A stretch of 64,000 nucleotides of DNA from Thauera propionica (GCF_002245655.1 NZ_NOIH01000014.1:62001-126000); one strand, 5' to 3'. Shown: positions 20,330 to 31,360, numbered from the stretch's first letter. Notes: generated by a model from the letters alone, not told the origin. Made by a program: numbers and translations.

Positions 20330-22291
20330 TCAGGCGGCCCGCCGGGTTTCGGTCGCCTCACCATCCTCCACGCCGAGCTTCTGGGCCAGTTCCTGCCGCA
20401 AGGCCTCGAGCTCCTCCAGCATGCCCAGCACGCCCGACTCGCTCTGGCGCAGCTCGTCGACACGATCCTCGAGCGTGTCGGTCGCCTGGTGGATGCGCTT
20501 GACGCTCTCGAGGCGACGCTTGAGCTGGATCTGGTATTCGCGCACCTGCGTTTCCAGCGGCGACATCACCGCGCGCAGCCACTGCTCGATGTCGCGGTTG
20601 GCGAGCTCGAACGTGCGCCGGGCCTGAACCGCGACCGTCTCGAAGAACTTCTGCGTCAGCGTGTGCTTCTCGGTGGTAACCAGCGTCAGCGTGGTATTCA
20701 GCTGGCGGTTGAAGGCCGACTCGAGGCGCTCGATCTCCTTCTCGTAACGCAGGGTCGAGAAGGTCTCGGGCGGCGCCAGCTTCAGGCCATGCTCGACGCT
20801 GAAACGCTTGTACATCGCGTCAAGCATCTTGGTGATCTCGGCGATCTCGCTGGTCGAGCGCTGCAGGTTGTTGCGCAGGTGCTGGAAGAAGCCCTCCATC
20901 GCGTCGCGCAAGCCCTTGGTGAAGGTGGATTCCATCATCGCCTCACGGGTGCGGCGTGTCTCGTCGCGCAGCGCATCCATGCCGATGTTGGACAGCAGGC
21001 TGTTGGTGAGACTGGAGAACACCGAGCGCACCGCGTAGTACTTCTGCAGACCCTGCTCGAAATCCTCCTTCTCGGTGCGGATCTTTCGCATCATGTATTC
21101 GATGACGCTCTGATTCTTGCCGCGCAGGTCGGTGAGTTCCTGCAACTGCTCGCGCAGGCTCGCCAGGCGAGCCTCGAGCAGTCCGCGCGTCTGCGCAAAG
21201 ACCTCGCTCGTCTCGGCCTGCGTATCGTCACGCACGATGTCCTGCTTGGCGGGCAGCAGTTCACCGGTCAGCGCCTGCTCCAGCGACGATATGCGACTGC
21301 GCTGAAGCAGTTCGGCATCGCCATTGATGCGCGCAACCAGCCCTTTCTGCGCCGAGACCGGAAAGACAGCGGACGTATCGATATCCAGCGTGGAGGCGAC
21401 CGAGCTGACCTGCTTGTCGATCTCGGCCTCGATCTGCGCCTCTTCGCGCAGCCCGTCCCACAATCCGTCAATCTTGTTCAGCACCACCAGGCGGCCACGC
21501 TGACGCGGACCTGCACCCTGCACGTAGTCGCGCCAAACAGCGAGATCGCTTTGCGTGACGCCGGTATCGGCGGCGAGGATGAACAGCACCGCGTGGGCGC
21601 TCGGCAGCATCGACAGCGTCAGTTCCGGCTCGGCACCGATCGCATTCAGGCCCGGCGTGTCGAGCACGACCAAGCCCTGTTCGAGCAGCGGATGAGGGAA
21701 CTGGATGACGGCGTGACGCCACGACGGCACCTCGATCAGCCCGTCGGCGCCGGGTTTCAGCCCTTGCTCGCCCTTGGGGTCGATGATGAAGCCCAGGCGT
21801 TCGGCCTCTTCCTGGCGAACGCGGGTGGTCTCGCCGACGCGCGCCAGCGCTTCCTGCAGGCCGGAGGCATCCAGCGCCTGCAGGGGCACGACCTGCCACT
21901 CTTCCGGGTAGCGCTTGAGTTCGCTCACAGGCGCCTGGCGCTCGCGCGAGCGGATCGGCAGCAGACGCAGCTCGGGCTTCGCACCCTTGCTCCACTGCAG
22001 TTCGGTCGGGCACATCGTGGTACGGCCTGCGCTCGACGGGAGGATTCGGTCGCCGTAGTCGGCGAAGAAGATCGCGTTGATGAGTTCGGACTTTCCGCGC
22101 GAGAACTCCGCGACAAATGCCACGGTGAGCTTGTCGTCGCGCAGGCGATCGAGCAGGTATTGCAGCCGCAGATCGGACTGGGCATCACCGACCTCGTTGC
22201 GCGACAGCCAGTTGCGCAGGCGCGTCACGGTTTCGGCGGTGGAGGCACGCCAATCGGCGTAGGCGGAAAACTGGTCGATCAGCTGGGTCAT
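20330..22291 (-). CDS. dynamin-family GTPase
   Basis: 653 residues. GTPase motifs: G1 EFSRGKSELINAIF (about residue 60), G2 Thr in AGRTTMCPT, G3 DTPGLNAIG, G4 NKID. The C-terminal ~350 residues are long helices with coiled-coil character and no obvious membrane segment. Bacterial dynamin-like proteins remodel or guard membranes; the role of this one is unknown. Start at MTQLIDQFS. It is convergent with fdx. Confidence 0.85.
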   Translation of the reverse strand: MTQLIDQFSAYADWRASTAETVTRLRNWLSRNEVGDAQSDLRLQYLLDRLRDDKLTVAFVAEFSRGKSELINAIFFADYGDRILPSSAGRTTMCPTELQWSKGAKPELRLLPIRSRERQAPVSELKRYPEEWQVVPLQALDASGLQEALARVGETTRVRQEEAERLGFIIDPKGEQGLKPGADGLIEVPSWRHAVIQFPHPLLEQGLVVLDTPGLNAIGAEPELTLSMLPSAHAVLFILAADTGVTQSDLAVWRDYVQGAGPRQRGRLVVLNKIDGLWDGLREEAQIEAEIDKQVSSVASTLDIDTSAVFPVSAQKGLVARINGDAELLQRSRISSLEQALTGELLPAKQDIVRDDTQAETSEVFAQTRGLLEARLASLREQLQELTDLRGKNQSVIEYMMRKIRTEKEDFEQGLQKYYAVRSVFSSLTNSLLSNIGMDALRDETRRTREAMMESTFTKGLRDAMEGFFQHLRNNLQRSTSEIAEITKMLDAMYKRFSVEHGLKLAPPETFSTLRYEKEIERLESAFNRQLNTTLTLVTTEKHTLTQKFFETVAVQARRTFELANRDIEQWLRAVMSPLETQVREYQIQLKRRLESVKRIHQATDTLEDRVDELRQSESGVLGMLEELEALRQELAQKLGVEDGEATETRRAA

Positions 22292-22429
22292 CGGCTCACT
22301 CGTCGGACTGGAGTCGCGCACCGGGGCGCGGGGGCGATCTTGATAGCGGCAGCATAACGGCGAACACGTTTTGCTTCCATCCCGGCGTTGCGCGGCGGGA
22401 CCGGCGGCTCCCTCGGGGCGACGAACGTC

Positions 22430-23251
22430 TCAGGCCCGCCGCCGCTGGCAGCGCGGGCAGAAATAGGTGGCGCGCTGCCCGCTGACGATGCGCTGCACGG
22501 GTGTACCGCACTGCCGGCACGGCTCGCCCTCCCGGGCATAGACAAAATACTGCTGCTGGAAGTAACCCGGCCGCCCGTCGCTGCCGACGAAGTCACGCAG
22601 GGTACTGCCGCCTGCAGCGATCGCCGCGGAGAGGGTGTCGCGCACCGCAGCCACAAGTCGCGCGCACCGGCGCGGGCCGAGCGCGCCCGCGGGTTCGAGG
22701 GGATGGACCCCGGCGCGGAAAAGGCTCTCCGACGCATAGATGTTGCCCACGCCGACCACCCGGTGGCTGTCCATCAGCACATGTTTGATCGGCGCCCGCA
22801 AGCCGCGCGTGGCGCGATGCAACCACGCGCCATCGAACGCATCGCTCAGGGGCTCGGGGCCGAGCCGCGCAAGCAGCGGATGCGCATCGGCAGCGCCCGC
22901 TTGCCACACGACCATGCCGAACCGGCGCGGATCGCGCAGACGCAGCGCCAGATCCCCGAACACGAGGTCGACATGGTCGTGGGGCGCAGGCGGAAGCTCG
23001 GCATCCACCACGCGCAGACTGCCCGACATTCCCAGATGCAGGATCACCGAACCGGCACCGAAGTCAAACAGCAGGTACTTCGCGCGGCGCCACACCCGCC
23101 TCAGATTGCACCCGACGAGCAGGTCGGCGAGCTCGTCGGGCACCGGCAGGCGCAGACTGGCGTTACGGACGACCACCGCGGTCAGCGCCCGCCCCTCGAC
23201 ATGGGGGCGCACGCCGCGGCAGGTGATCTCGACTTCGGGCAGTTCGGGCAT
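22430..23251 (-). CDS. mutM: formamidopyrimidine-DNA glycosylase (Fpg/MutM)
   Basis: 273 residues. The N-terminal catalytic PELPEVE follows the initiator Met, with the conserved Lys in RRAKYLLF, the H2TH region GVGNIYASESLF, and the C-terminal zinc finger CRQCG...CPRC. It removes 8-oxoguanine and ring-opened purines. The start is fixed because Pro2 must be the N-terminus. Confidence 0.97.
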   Translation of the reverse strand: MPELPEVEITCRGVRPHVEGRALTAVVVRNASLRLPVPDELADLLVGCNLRRVWRRAKYLLFDFGAGSVILHLGMSGSLRVVDAELPPAPHDHVDLVFGDLALRLRDPRRFGMVVWQAGAADAHPLLARLGPEPLSDAFDGAWLHRATRGLRAPIKHVLMDSHRVVGVGNIYASESLFRAGVHPLEPAGALGPRRCARLVAAVRDTLSAAIAAGGSTLRDFVGSDGRPGYFQQQYFVYAREGEPCRQCGTPVQRIVSGQRATYFCPRCQRRRA

Positions 23252-23458
23252 GGCATCCTGCGTGACGGAACAACACGGGCGGTACGCCGCACCCGTCCGT
23301 CTTGCGGGCATGGCGCCGATCTGCATACCATGGCGCGAACCGAATTCTAGAGCAGCGCTCAAACCCGCGTCTGCAACGAAGGATCTGCCATGGCCGCCCC
23401 CTCGGGCACGACCGCGCAGCGTCCTTCGACGCCCCGCCGCATCCGCCGGATCAAGTTC

Positions 23459-25174
23459 ATGAAAACCCAGCCTGCCCGCCTCCTCAGAACCCTCTGCCTC
23501 GCGCTCGGCGTCGGCGCAGCGACCAGCCTCTCCGCCGCCGCGGACAACGACGGCATCGGCGGCCCGCTTCCGGCGCAGGAACTGACGCCGCGCACGGTAT
23601 ACCAGTTCCTGCTCGCCGAGATCGCAGGCGCACGCGGACAGATCGGCCTGTCAGCGCAGTTGTACCTGGACCTTGCCCGGGCCACGCGCGACCCGCGCAT
23701 CGCCCGACGCGCCACCGAGATCGCCATGTATTCGCGCAACCCGCAGATGGCCGCCGAGGCGGCGAGCCTGTGGGTCGAAGTCGCGCCCAACTCGGAGGAA
23801 GCCCGCCGCATCCTCGCCGGCGTGGGCGGCGCCACCGGCGGCGCTGCGAATCTCGACAACGTCCAGACCCAGCTCGCACGCGCGCTGGCCCAGTCGAACG
23901 GGCGGTTGCCGCAGAACCTGCTTGGGCTCAATCGCGCACTCGCCGGCATCCCGGACAAGGACGCCGTGCTGCGCATCGTGCAGCGCCTGACCGAACCCTA
24001 CCTCGACGCACCCGAAGCCTACGTCGCGCGCGCCCAGGCGGCGATGGTTGCGCAGGACCCGATGCTCGCGCTTGGCGCGGTCGATTCGGCGCTGCAGCTA
24101 CGTCCGGGCTGGGAGCCGGCCGTGATGCTCAAGGCGCAGATCCTGCAGCATTCCGGCGCCAGCGCCGAGGCGGCGCGCCAGCTCGAGATCGAAGTCGAGC
24201 GCAACCCCGACAACAACGCTCTGCGCCTGGCCTATGCCCGCTCGCTGGTCAGCGCCCAGCGCTTCGAGGACGCTCGCAGCGAGTTTCGCCGCCTGCTTGC
24301 CGCCAGCCCCAACGACGCCGAGCTCCTGTACGCGGTGGGCCTGCTGTCGATGCAACTCGACGACAAGGCCGAAGCCGAGGCGCACTACCTGCGCGCCCTC
24401 GACAACGGTCATCCGCAACCCGACCTGATCCGCCTGCAGCTCGGCCTGCTTGCCGACGGCCGTGGCGACGGCGTGGCGGCACGCAAATGGTTCGGAGAGA
24501 TCACCGACGAACGTCATGTTCCCGAAGCCATGATCCGTAGCGCTCAGAGCATGGCCCGCGAGGGCCGCATCGACGAGGCACGTGCCTTGCTAAAGGCGCA
24601 GGACGGCAATGACGAACTCCAGCGCCGCTACCTGATCGCCGAGGCGCAACTCCTGCGCGAAGCCGATCGCACCGCCGACGCACTCACCGTGCTCGACGAT
24701 GCACTACGCGACCAGCCGGACGATACCGACCTGCTGTACGAAACCGCCATGCTCGCCGAGCGGCTCGACCGCATCGACCTGATGGAAAGCCGCCTGCGGC
24801 GCGTGATCGAACTCAAGCCCGACCATGCCCATGCGCACAACGCGCTCGGTTATTCGCTGGCAGACCGCAACCTGCGACTGGATGAGGCCGAGGCCTTGAT
24901 CGTGCGCGCCCTCGAGCTGTTGCCGGACGACCCCTTCATCCTCGACAGCATGGGCTGGGTGCGCTTCCGCCGTGGCGACGCGAAGGAAGCCGCAGTTCAC
25001 CTGGAGCGCGCCTATGCCATCCGCGCCGACGCAGAGATCGCGGCCCACCTCGGCGAAGTGCTGTGGACGCTGCAGCGGCAGACCGACGCCAACCGCATCT
25101 TCGACGAAGCACTGAAGGCGCATCCCGACAACAAGCTGCTGGCCGACACCGTGCGTCGCCTGCGCGGCCAGTGA
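23459..25174 (+). CDS. tetratricopeptide-repeat protein, exported
   Basis: 571 residues with a signal peptide ([20 protein letters not shown]...). The rest is helical repeats; clear TPR units include [23 protein letters not shown] and [21 protein letters not shown] in the last 150 residues. It overlaps lolB by four bases (GTGA). The TPR-lolB-ispE order is common in betaproteobacteria. A scaffold role in the envelope is likely; partners are unknown. Confidence 0.85.
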   Translation: MKTQPARLLRTLCLALGVGAATSLSAAADNDGIGGPLPAQELTPRTVYQFLLAEIAGARGQIGLSAQLYLDLARATRDPRIARRATEIAMYSRNPQMAAEAASLWVEVAPNSEEARRILAGVGGATGGAANLDNVQTQLARALAQSNGRLPQNLLGLNRALAGIPDKDAVLRIVQRLTEPYLDAPEAYVARAQAAMVAQDPMLALGAVDSALQLRPGWEPAVMLKAQILQHSGASAEAARQLEIEVERNPDNNALRLAYARSLVSAQRFEDARSEFRRLLAASPNDAELLYAVGLLSMQLDDKAEAEAHYLRALDNGHPQPDLIRLQLGLLADGRGDGVAARKWFGEITDERHVPEAMIRSAQSMAREGRIDEARALLKAQDGNDELQRRYLIAEAQLLREADRTADALTVLDDALRDQPDDTDLLYETAMLAERLDRIDLMESRLRRVIELKPDHAHAHNALGYSLADRNLRLDEAEALIVRALELLPDDPFILDSMGWVRFRRGDAKEAAVHLERAYAIRADAEIAAHLGEVLWTLQRQTDANRIFDEALKAHPDNKLLADTVRRLRGQ

Positions 25175-25758
25175 CCGTGCAAGCCCGCCTCACCCTCAGC
25201 GCCGCCGCGGCGGCGATCGTGGTCGGACTCGCCGCCTGCGCTCCGCTGCCCGTCACCGCGCCACCTACGATCGCTGCACGCAGCGCCACCGAAGCCTTCG
25301 AGCTGCAGGGCCGCCTGTCGGCCAGCGACGGCCAGCAGGCCGCAAGTGGCCGCGTCGAATGGCAGCACATCCGCAGCACCCACCATTTCACCCTGCTTTC
25401 CCCGCTCGGCCAGGTCGTTGCACAGCTCGATGCCGACGCGCTCGGTGCCCGCCTGCAGACCGCCGACGGACAGGACCTCAGCGCGGACAGCGCCGAAGCC
25501 CTGCTCCCCCGGGTGCTGGGCGTCGATGTCCCGGTCAGCCGCCTTGGCCTTTGGGTTCAGGCCGCACCGGGTCCCGATGCCGAGATCCGCAACCGCGACT
25601 CGACCGGCCGCCCCGCGCTGGTCATCGACCAGGGCTGGCGGATCGAATACCTCGAATATGCCGGCGAGAGCGGCGACGCTCCGCCTGCCCGCCTGGACAT
25701 CTCCCGCGGCGACGCCCGCATCCGCCTCGTCATCGATTCATGGACCACCCTGCCCTGA
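25171..25758 (+). CDS. lolB: outer-membrane lipoprotein receptor LolB
   Basis: 195 residues. The lipobox VGLAAC puts the lipidated Cys at about residue 23. The rest fits Lol[33 protein letters not shown] and ending RLVIDSWT. It receives lipoproteins from LolA and inserts them in the outer membrane. The GTG start at 25171 overlaps the TPR stop. Its end overlaps ispE by 19 bases. Confidence 0.9.
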   Translation: MTVQARLTLSAAAAAIVVGLAACAPLPVTAPPTIAARSATEAFELQGRLSASDGQQAASGRVEWQHIRSTHHFTLLSPLGQVVAQLDADALGARLQTADGQDLSADSAEALLPRVLGVDVPVSRLGLWVQAAPGPDAEIRNRDSTGRPALVIDQGWRIEYLEYAGESGDAPPARLDISRGDARIRLVIDSWTTLP

Positions 25759-26615
25759 GCGGCCTCGGCACCGCGGACCCGCGCCGCCTGCTCGGCTGTC
25801 CCGCTCCCGCCAAGCTCAACCTCTTCCTGCACGTCGTCGGGCGGCGTGCAGACGGCTACCACCTGCTGCAGACCGCCTTCCGCCTGCTCGACTGGGGCGA
25901 CACGCTCGATTTCACGCTGCGCACGGACGGCGAGATCCGGCGCACCAGCGACGTTGCCGGCGTACCTGCCGAGCACGACCTCGTCGTGAGGGCCGCACGT
26001 CTGCTGCAGGCGCACACCGGCTGCAGACTGGGCGCCGACATCGCGCTGCACAAGGTGCTGCCCATGGGCGGCGGCCTCGGGGGCGGCAGCTCGGACGCCG
26101 CGACGACCCTGATCGCGCTCAACCGCCTGTGGGACACCGGACTGACCCGGACCGAGCTGCAGACCCTGGGCCTGCAGCTCGGTGCCGACGTACCGGTCTT
26201 CATCTTCGGCTGCGATGCCTTTGCCGAAGGCGTGGGCGAGGCCCTTCAGCCACTCGAACTGCCGCCGGCGTGGTACGTGATCCTGTCGCCGGGGGTCTCG
26301 GTCCCGACCGCCGAAATTTTTTGCGCAGAGGACTTGACGAGAAATACGCCGCTGATCAAAATGGCGGACTTCGCAGCAAGCACCACGCGTAACGACCTGC
26401 AGCCAGTGGCTTGCAATCGGTACCCGGAAGTGAAAAGCGCGATCGACTGGCTGGCACAGTTTGCGCCGGCACGGATGACAGGCTCAGGCGCCTGCGTCTT
26501 CGCTGAAGTTGCTTCGGACGATGACGCGGAACGCATCGCAGCCAGCTGCCCGGAGCGATGGGCAGCCTGGAAAGTGCGATCTGCCTCTCGCCATCCGCTG
26601 TACGAGTGGCTATAA
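25740..26615 (+). CDS. ispE: 4-diphosphocytidyl-2-C-methyl-D-erythritol kinase
   Basis: 291 residues. GHMP-kinase motifs: [21 protein letters not shown] at the N-terminus, the ATP loop [15 protein letters not shown], and motif 3 MTGSGACVF. It is the fourth step of the MEP isoprenoid pathway. It starts within the end of lolB. tRNA-Gln and prs follow, a conserved beta/gammaproteobacterial order. Confidence 0.97.
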   Translation: MDHPALSGLGTADPRRLLGCPAPAKLNLFLHVVGRRADGYHLLQTAFRLLDWGDTLDFTLRTDGEIRRTSDVAGVPAEHDLVVRAARLLQAHTGCRLGADIALHKVLPMGGGLGGGSSDAATTLIALNRLWDTGLTRTELQTLGLQLGADVPVFIFGCDAFAEGVGEALQPLELPPAWYVILSPGVSVPTAEIFCAEDLTRNTPLIKMADFAASTTRNDLQPVACNRYPEVKSAIDWLAQFAPARMTGSGACVFAEVASDDDAERIAASCPERWAAWKVRSASRHPLYEWL

Positions 26616-26663
26616 TCGCCGCGCTTCGTCAGTCGATGTGTAACGCTGACGAAACAGGTTTCT

Positions 26664-26740
26664 TGGGGAGTCGCCAAGTCGGTTAAGGCACCGGATTTTG
26701 ATTCCGGCATTCGAGGGTTCGAATCCTTCCTCCCCAGCCA
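26664..26740 (+). tRNA. tRNA-Gln (anticodon UUG)
   Basis: A 77-nt cloverleaf with encoded CCA. The acceptor pairs TGGGGAG with CTCCCCA; the anticodon stem is CCGGA/TCCGG with anticodon TTG at 26698-26700; the T-loop is GGTTCGAATCC. It lies between ispE and prs. Confidence 0.97.
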
Positions 26741-26744
26741 TATA

Positions 26745-26781
26745 ACGACGGGCAGACCACGGGTCTGCCCGAGTCGTTTTT
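26745..26781 (+). terminator. intrinsic terminator after tRNA-Gln
   Basis: A 10-bp stem CGGGCAGACC (26749-26758) / GGTCTGCCCG (26762-26771) with a 3-nt loop, followed by GTCGTTTTT. Confidence 0.85.
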
Positions 26782-26831
26782 ACGCGCAGAATATTCGCGC
26801 GTCGTTTCTTACGGCACTCGGAGTAGCAGAA

Positions 26832-27782
26832 ATGCCCCACGGCAGCCTGATGGTCTTCACCGGCAACGCCAACCCCAAACTTGGCGCCGATGTGACGCGA
26901 CGTCTGGGTATCTCCCTCGGTTCGGCTACGGTCGGCCGGTTCTCGGACGGCGAGGTCAACGTCGAACTGCTCGAGAATGTGCGCGGCAAGGACGTTTTCG
27001 TCCTGCAGCCCACCTGCTCGCCCACCAACGAAAACCTGATGGAACTGCTGGTGCTGGTCGACGCGCTCAAGCGCGCCTCCGCCGGCCGGATCACGGCAGC
27101 CATTCCCTACTTCGGCTATGCCCGCCAGGACCGTCGCCCGCGCTCGGCGCGCGTGCCGATCACGGCCAAGGTCGTCGCCAACATGCTGCAGGCCGTGGGC
27201 GTCCAGCGCCTGCTGACGATGGACCTGCACGCCGACCAGATCCAGGGCTTCTTCGACATCCCGGTCGACAACGTCTACGCCGCCCCGGTGCTGCTCAACG
27301 ACCTCGACAAGCAGAAATACGACGACCTGCTGGTCGTGTCGCCCGACGTCGGCGGCGTGGTGCGTGCGCGTGCCTTCGCCAAGCGCATGGAATGCGACCT
27401 GGCGATCATCGACAAGCGCCGCCCCAAGGCCAACGTCTCCGAAGTCATGAACATCATCGGTGAGGTCGAAGGCCGCACCTGCGTGATCATGGACGACATC
27501 GTCGATACCGCCGGCACGCTGTGCAAGGCCGCCTCCGCACTCAAGCAGCACGGCGCCAAGCGCGTGCTGTCGTACTGTACCCACGCCGTGCTGTCGGGCG
27601 CTGCGGTGTCGCGTATCAACGATTCGGAACTCGACGAGCTCGTCGTCACCGACACCATCCCGCTGCGCGAGGACGCCAAGGCCTGCCCGCGCATCCGCCA
27701 GGTCTCGGTCGCGTCGCTGCTGGCCGACACGATCCTGCGCATCAGCAACGAGGAATCCGTCTCCTCGCTGTTCATGGAATGA
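26832..27782 (+). CDS. prs: ribose-phosphate pyrophosphokinase (PRPP synthase)
   Basis: 316 residues, full length. It has the [10 protein letters not shown] segment, ATP-binding [10 protein letters not shown], the catalytic flexible loop with KRR ([12 protein letters not shown]) and the PRPP loop [13 protein letters not shown]. It makes PRPP from ribose 5-phosphate and ATP. GGAG lies eight bases before the start. This is the canonical enzyme; the partial gene at 1-270 is a divergent relative. Confidence 0.98.
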   Translation: MPHGSLMVFTGNANPKLGADVTRRLGISLGSATVGRFSDGEVNVELLENVRGKDVFVLQPTCSPTNENLMELLVLVDALKRASAGRITAAIPYFGYARQDRRPRSARVPITAKVVANMLQAVGVQRLLTMDLHADQIQGFFDIPVDNVYAAPVLLNDLDKQKYDDLLVVSPDVGGVVRARAFAKRMECDLAIIDKRRPKANVSEVMNIIGEVEGRTCVIMDDIVDTAGTLCKAASALKQHGAKRVLSYCTHAVLSGAAVSRINDSELDELVVTDTIPLREDAKACPRIRQVSVASLLADTILRISNEESVSSLFME

Positions 27783-27789
27783 GTTTCTC

Positions 27790-27820
27790 GCCCGCCCCTT
27801 CCGACGAAGGGGCGGGCTTT
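27790..27820 (+). terminator. hairpin between prs and rplY
   Basis: An 11-bp stem GCCCGCCCCTT (27790-27800) / AAGGGGCGGGC (27807-27817) with a 6-nt loop, followed by only TTT. A weak or partial terminator. Confidence 0.6.
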
Positions 27821-27870
27821 CAACGTCTTCGCCTGGTCGCGGACGAAGACATCACCACTAGGAGCAACAC

Positions 27871-28473
27871 ATGCAGATCCAATTCAAGGCCACCAAGCGT
27901 GACGCCCAGGGTACGGGTGCGAGCCGCCGCCTGCGTCGCGCCGGCCAGCTGCCGGGCATCATCTACGGCGGTGTGGGCGAAGCCCTGCCGGTCACGTTCG
28001 ACCACAACGAGCTGTACCACCTGCTGAAGAAGGAAGTGTTCCACTCTTCCGTCCTGACTATCGACGTCGATGGCAAGAAGGAAACGGTCGTGCTGCGCGA
28101 CACCCAGTGGCACGCCTTCAAGCCCCAAGTCCTGCACATCGACTTCCAGCGCGTGGCTGCTGACCAGAAGATGCACCTGAAGGTGCCTCTGCACTTCGTC
28201 GGCGACGACGTCAGCCCCGCAGTCAAGCTGGGCGGCTGCATGATTTCGCACGTCGTCAACGAAATCGACGTCCAGTGCCTGCCGAAGGATCTGCCCGAGT
28301 TCGTCGAAGTCGACCTGTCGGCGCTGGAAGCCGGCCAGTCGGTGCACGTCTCGCAGATCAAGCTGCCGGCCGGCGTCGAGCTGGTCCTGCACGGCGAAGG
28401 CGACCCGGTGGTTGCCAGCGCGCTGAAGGTCAAGGGCGCGGCCGAAGCCGAAGGCGAAGGCGAAGCCGCCTAA
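27871..28473 (+). CDS. rplY: 50S ribosomal protein L25 (Ctc form)
   Basis: 200 residues, the long Ctc-type L25 with an extra C-terminal TL5 domain. The N-terminus [26 protein letters not shown] is the conserved 5S-rRNA-binding part. The C-terminus is a short Ala/Glu repeat ([12 protein letters not shown]). A clear AGGAG precedes the start. Confidence 0.96.
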   Translation: MQIQFKATKRDAQGTGASRRLRRAGQLPGIIYGGVGEALPVTFDHNELYHLLKKEVFHSSVLTIDVDGKKETVVLRDTQWHAFKPQVLHIDFQRVAADQKMHLKVPLHFVGDDVSPAVKLGGCMISHVVNEIDVQCLPKDLPEFVEVDLSALEAGQSVHVSQIKLPAGVELVLHGEGDPVVASALKVKGAAEAEGEGEAA

Positions 28474-28518
28474 GCTGCCTTCCGGCCTGCCCCAACGGAT
28501 GCTGGAGACCGAACAACG

Positions 28519-29184
28519 ATGAGCACAGCGCCTTCGCGCCCCCTGCGCCTCGTCGTCGGTCTCGGCAATCCGGGGGCTGAATACACCGAGACCCGGCACA
28601 ACGCCGGGTTTTGGTTTTGTGAGCGGCTCGCCGACAAGCTCGGCGTGCGCTTCTCGCACGAGTCGCGTTTTCATGGCCTGGTTGCCAATGCGCGTGAGGC
28701 CGGTGTGTGGCTGCTTATGCCGCAGACCTTCATGAACCGCTCCGGCCAGGCCATCGGCGCGCTCGCGCGCTTCTACCGCATCGAACCGTCCGAGATCCTC
28801 GTCGTGCACGACGAGCTCGACATCCCGCCCGGCCAGCTACGCTTGAAGTTCGGCGGCGGTCTCGGCGGCCACAACGGGCTGAAGGACACCTCCGCCCATC
28901 TCGGCACCCACGATTACTGGCGCCTGCGCATCGGCATCGGCCACCCGGGCGACCGCAACGAAGTGGTCAACTTCGTCCTCAAGCCCGCCCGGCGCGAGGA
29001 GCAGCAGCAGATCGACGAAGCGATCGACAAGGCGCTGGCGACCTGGCCGCAGCTCGCGCGTGGCGAACTCAACGCCACGGCCACGAAGCTCAACGCCCGC
29101 CCCGCGCCCCCCAAGCCTCCCAAAGCACCCAGGCCCCCGAAAGAGACGAAGCCGGGACCGGCGCCCGAAGACGCCGGCGCCTGA
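28519..29184 (+). CDS. pth: peptidyl-tRNA hydrolase with Pro/Lys-rich tail
   Basis: 221 residues. The catalytic His lies in ETRHNAGFW, with conserved FMNRSGQA, HDELDIPPG and GGLGGHNGLK. The usual Pth ends near residue 190. Here about 30 residues follow that are rich in Pro and Lys (PAPPKPPKAPRPPKETKPGP), probably disordered and perhaps ribosome- or RNA-binding. It recycles peptidyl-tRNA. Confidence 0.96.
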   Translation: MSTAPSRPLRLVVGLGNPGAEYTETRHNAGFWFCERLADKLGVRFSHESRFHGLVANAREAGVWLLMPQTFMNRSGQAIGALARFYRIEPSEILVVHDELDIPPGQLRLKFGGGLGGHNGLKDTSAHLGTHDYWRLRIGIGHPGDRNEVVNFVLKPARREEQQQIDEAIDKALATWPQLARGELNATATKLNARPAPPKPPKAPRPPKETKPGPAPEDAGA

Positions 29185-29202
29185 ACGCCGCGGTCTTCCG
29201 TA

Positions 29203-30072
29203 TCAGCAGCCCACCGCCGCCAGCGCACGCAGCGGGCCGACCCGGCGAATCGCGTCGATCTGCTCCGGCTGGCGCGTGTACAGCGTGCCACCGAAGCACA
29301 CCGCACTGATCGAGATGCCCTCGAAGCACTCCTGGCTGCGCGGCAGCATCAGCAGCCAGCCCTCGCCCACCAGCAGATTGCACGGCGGCAGCAGGCCGTC
29401 CTCGCCCGGCGCCAGACCCAGCTCGTCGCACGCATTGCGGTAGCCCGCCAGCAGGCTGTCAGCTGCCACCTCGACCGGCACGCCCCGGCCGCTGAGCACG
29501 CGGACAAACACATGCTTCATCGGTAGCGCCGGGTGTGTTGCGACGCCCTGCTCGGGCAGCCCCAGCGGCAAGCCGCCGGCAAACAGGCGCAGGCTGGCGT
29601 TGCCCTCGGCCTCGGGCATCCACTGCAGGTGCTTGTGGCGCTGGCTGGCGCCTGCCGCCGCGCCGCCGTTGTACAGCCCGATGCCGCCCGCTTCGGCCAT
29701 GATCGTCGCCAGTGCAGCGAAGTCGCTGTGCTCCAGCGGCCGCAACTGCTCCTCGAACGTCCGCCGCGCCAGCACGAGGTGGCGCTCGCACAGCGGAAAC
29801 TTGTTCAGGATGGCGACATGCCCGTCGCCCACCGGCCCCACCGTCAGTTCCGGGTCCGGATTGAGAAAGGGGTTGAAGTTCGGGTCACGCGGCCCGCCCG
29901 GAATCGCCACTTTGGCCGCGTCCTTGACCGCCAGCGACGACACCCAGCGCACGGTGAAGCGCATGCCGTCATCCTCCATCTCGATCTGTTCGGCCTGCAC
30001 CGGTTGCAGCGCACCTGACGCAAGCGCAGTCGCGCTGCGCTCATCGATTGACTCCAGCCATGCCCTACCCAT
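29203..30072 (-). CDS. Ap4A phosphorylase / ATP adenylyltransferase-like protein
   Basis: 289 residues. The HIT-like catalytic segment is QRHKHLQWMP (HxHxQ), preceded by the Gly-rich NGGAAAGAS, as in Ap4A phosphorylases. The N-terminal part has PNFNPFLNPDPEL, and the C-terminal ~70 residues fit the ATP_transf domain. The family cleaves diadenosine tetraphosphate with phosphate to ATP plus ADP. GGAGGA lies six bases before the ATG. It is convergent with pth and divergent from ychF. Confidence 0.85.
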   Translation of the reverse strand: MGRAWLESIDERSATALASGALQPVQAEQIEMEDDGMRFTVRWVSSLAVKDAAKVAIPGGPRDPNFNPFLNPDPELTVGPVGDGHVAILNKFPLCERHLVLARRTFEEQLRPLEHSDFAALATIMAEAGGIGLYNGGAAAGASQRHKHLQWMPEAEGNASLRLFAGGLPLGLPEQGVATHPALPMKHVFVRVLSGRGVPVEVAADSLLAGYRNACDELGLAPGEDGLLPPCNLLVGEGWLLMLPRSQECFEGISISAVCFGGTLYTRQPEQIDAIRRVGPLRALAAVGC

Positions 30073-30268
30073 GTCATCTCCTCCCTTGGTCTACTTTTGG
30101 GCCAATGCAAGCCGGGCATTGTAGGCCGGGAGAACGGGGTTTGCGCACGCCACGAGGACGGCGCTTTGAACGCACCCCCGGCGACACGGTACAATTACGA
30201 GTTTTCCACACCGGATCAAGGCCGTAGCGCGACTTCCACGCAGCCGCCCCGGAACGACAAGGATTCAC

Positions 30269-31360
30269 ATGAGCCTGAAATGCGGAATCGTCGGCCTGCC
30301 CAACGTCGGCAAGTCGACCCTGTTCAATGCGCTGACCAAGGCCGGCATCCAGGCCGAGAACTACCCCTTCTGCACCATCGAGCCCAACGTCGGCATCGTC
30401 GAGGTGCCGGACCCCCGCCTCGATGCGCTGTCCGAGATCGTCAAGCCGCAGAAGATCCAGCCTGCCATCGTCGAATTCGTCGATATCGCCGGGCTCGTCG
30501 CGGGCGCCTCGAAGGGCGAAGGCCTGGGTAACCAGTTCCTCGCCAACATCCGCGAGACCGACGCCATCGTGCACGTCGTGCGCTGCTTCGCCGACGACAA
30601 CGTGATTCACGTCTCGGGCAGCGTCGACCCGATCCGCGACATCGAGGTCATCGACACCGAACTCGCGCTCGCCGACATGGCCACCGTCGAGAAGGCGCTC
30701 AATCGCTACAAGCGCCCTGCCGCCTCCGGCGACAAGGAGGCCAAGATCCTGGTCGCGGTGCTCGAGAAGTGCTTCACCCAGCTCGATCAGGGCAAGGCGG
30801 TGCGTGCGCTGGACCTGTCGAAGGAAGAATGGGCTTCGCTCCGCCCCTTCTGCCTGATCACCGCCAAGCCGGTGCTGTACGCTGCCAACGTCGCCGAGAA
30901 CGGTTTCGACAACAACCCGCACCTGGATGCGGTGCGCGCCCACGCCGCGGCCGAGGGCGCCGAAGTCGTCGCCCTGTGCGCGGCGATCGAAGCCGAGATC
31001 GCCGACCTCGACGATGCCGACAAGAAGGATTTTCTCGAGTCCATGGGTCTCGAGGAGCCGGGCCTCGACCGCCTGATCCGCGCCGGCTACAAGCTGCTCG
31101 GCCTGCAGACCTATTTCACCGCCGGCGTGAAGGAAGTGCGCGCCTGGACCATCCACGTCGGCGACACGGCCCCGCAGGCAGCCGGCGTGATCCATACCGA
31201 CTTCGAGCGCGGCTTCATCCGCGCGCAGACCATCGCCTTCGAGGATTTCATCCAGTACAAGGGCGAGACCGGCGCCAAGGAAGCCGGCAAGATGCGCGCC
31301 GAGGGCAAGGATTATGTGGTGAAGGATGGTGACGTACTGAACTTCCTGTTCAACGTCTGA
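30269..31360 (+). CDS. ychF: redox-responsive ATPase YchF
   Basis: 363 residues, the standard length. It has G1 [15 protein letters not shown]3 [16 protein letters not shown], the ATP-selective NxxE-type G4 region, and the C-terminal TGS domain ending [11 protein letters not shown]. It binds ribosomes and modulates translation and stress responses. pth and ychF are near neighbours as in E. coli. The last 18 bases appear again, imperfectly, 24 kb away at 55329-55346, marking a probable integration site. Confidence 0.97.
   Translation: MSLKCGIVGLPNVGKSTLFNALTKAGIQAENYPFCTIEPNVGIVEVPDPRLDALSEIVKPQKIQPAIVEFVDIAGLVAGASKGEGLGNQFLANIRETDAIVHVVRCFADDNVIHVSGSVDPIRDIEVIDTELALADMATVEKALNRYKRPAASGDKEAKILVAVLEKCFTQLDQGKAVRALDLSKEEWASLRPFCLITAKPVLYAANVAENGFDNNPHLDAVRAHAAAEGAEVVALCAAIEAEIADLDDADKKDFLESMGLEEPGLDRLIRAGYKLLGLQTYFTAGVKEVRAWTIHVGDTAPQAAGVIHTDFERGFIRAQTIAFEDFIQYKGETGAKEAGKMRAEGKDYVVKDGDVLNFLFNV
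31343..31360 (+). repeat. candidate attL in the 3' end of ychF
   Basis: The last six codons of ychF (TTCCTGTTCAACGTCTGA) match 15 of 18 bases of 55329-55346, the final nine (AACGTCTGA) exactly. Both copies read in frame to the stop as F-(L/W)-F-N-V-stop. The integrase gene starts 221 bp inside. Confidence 0.6.
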
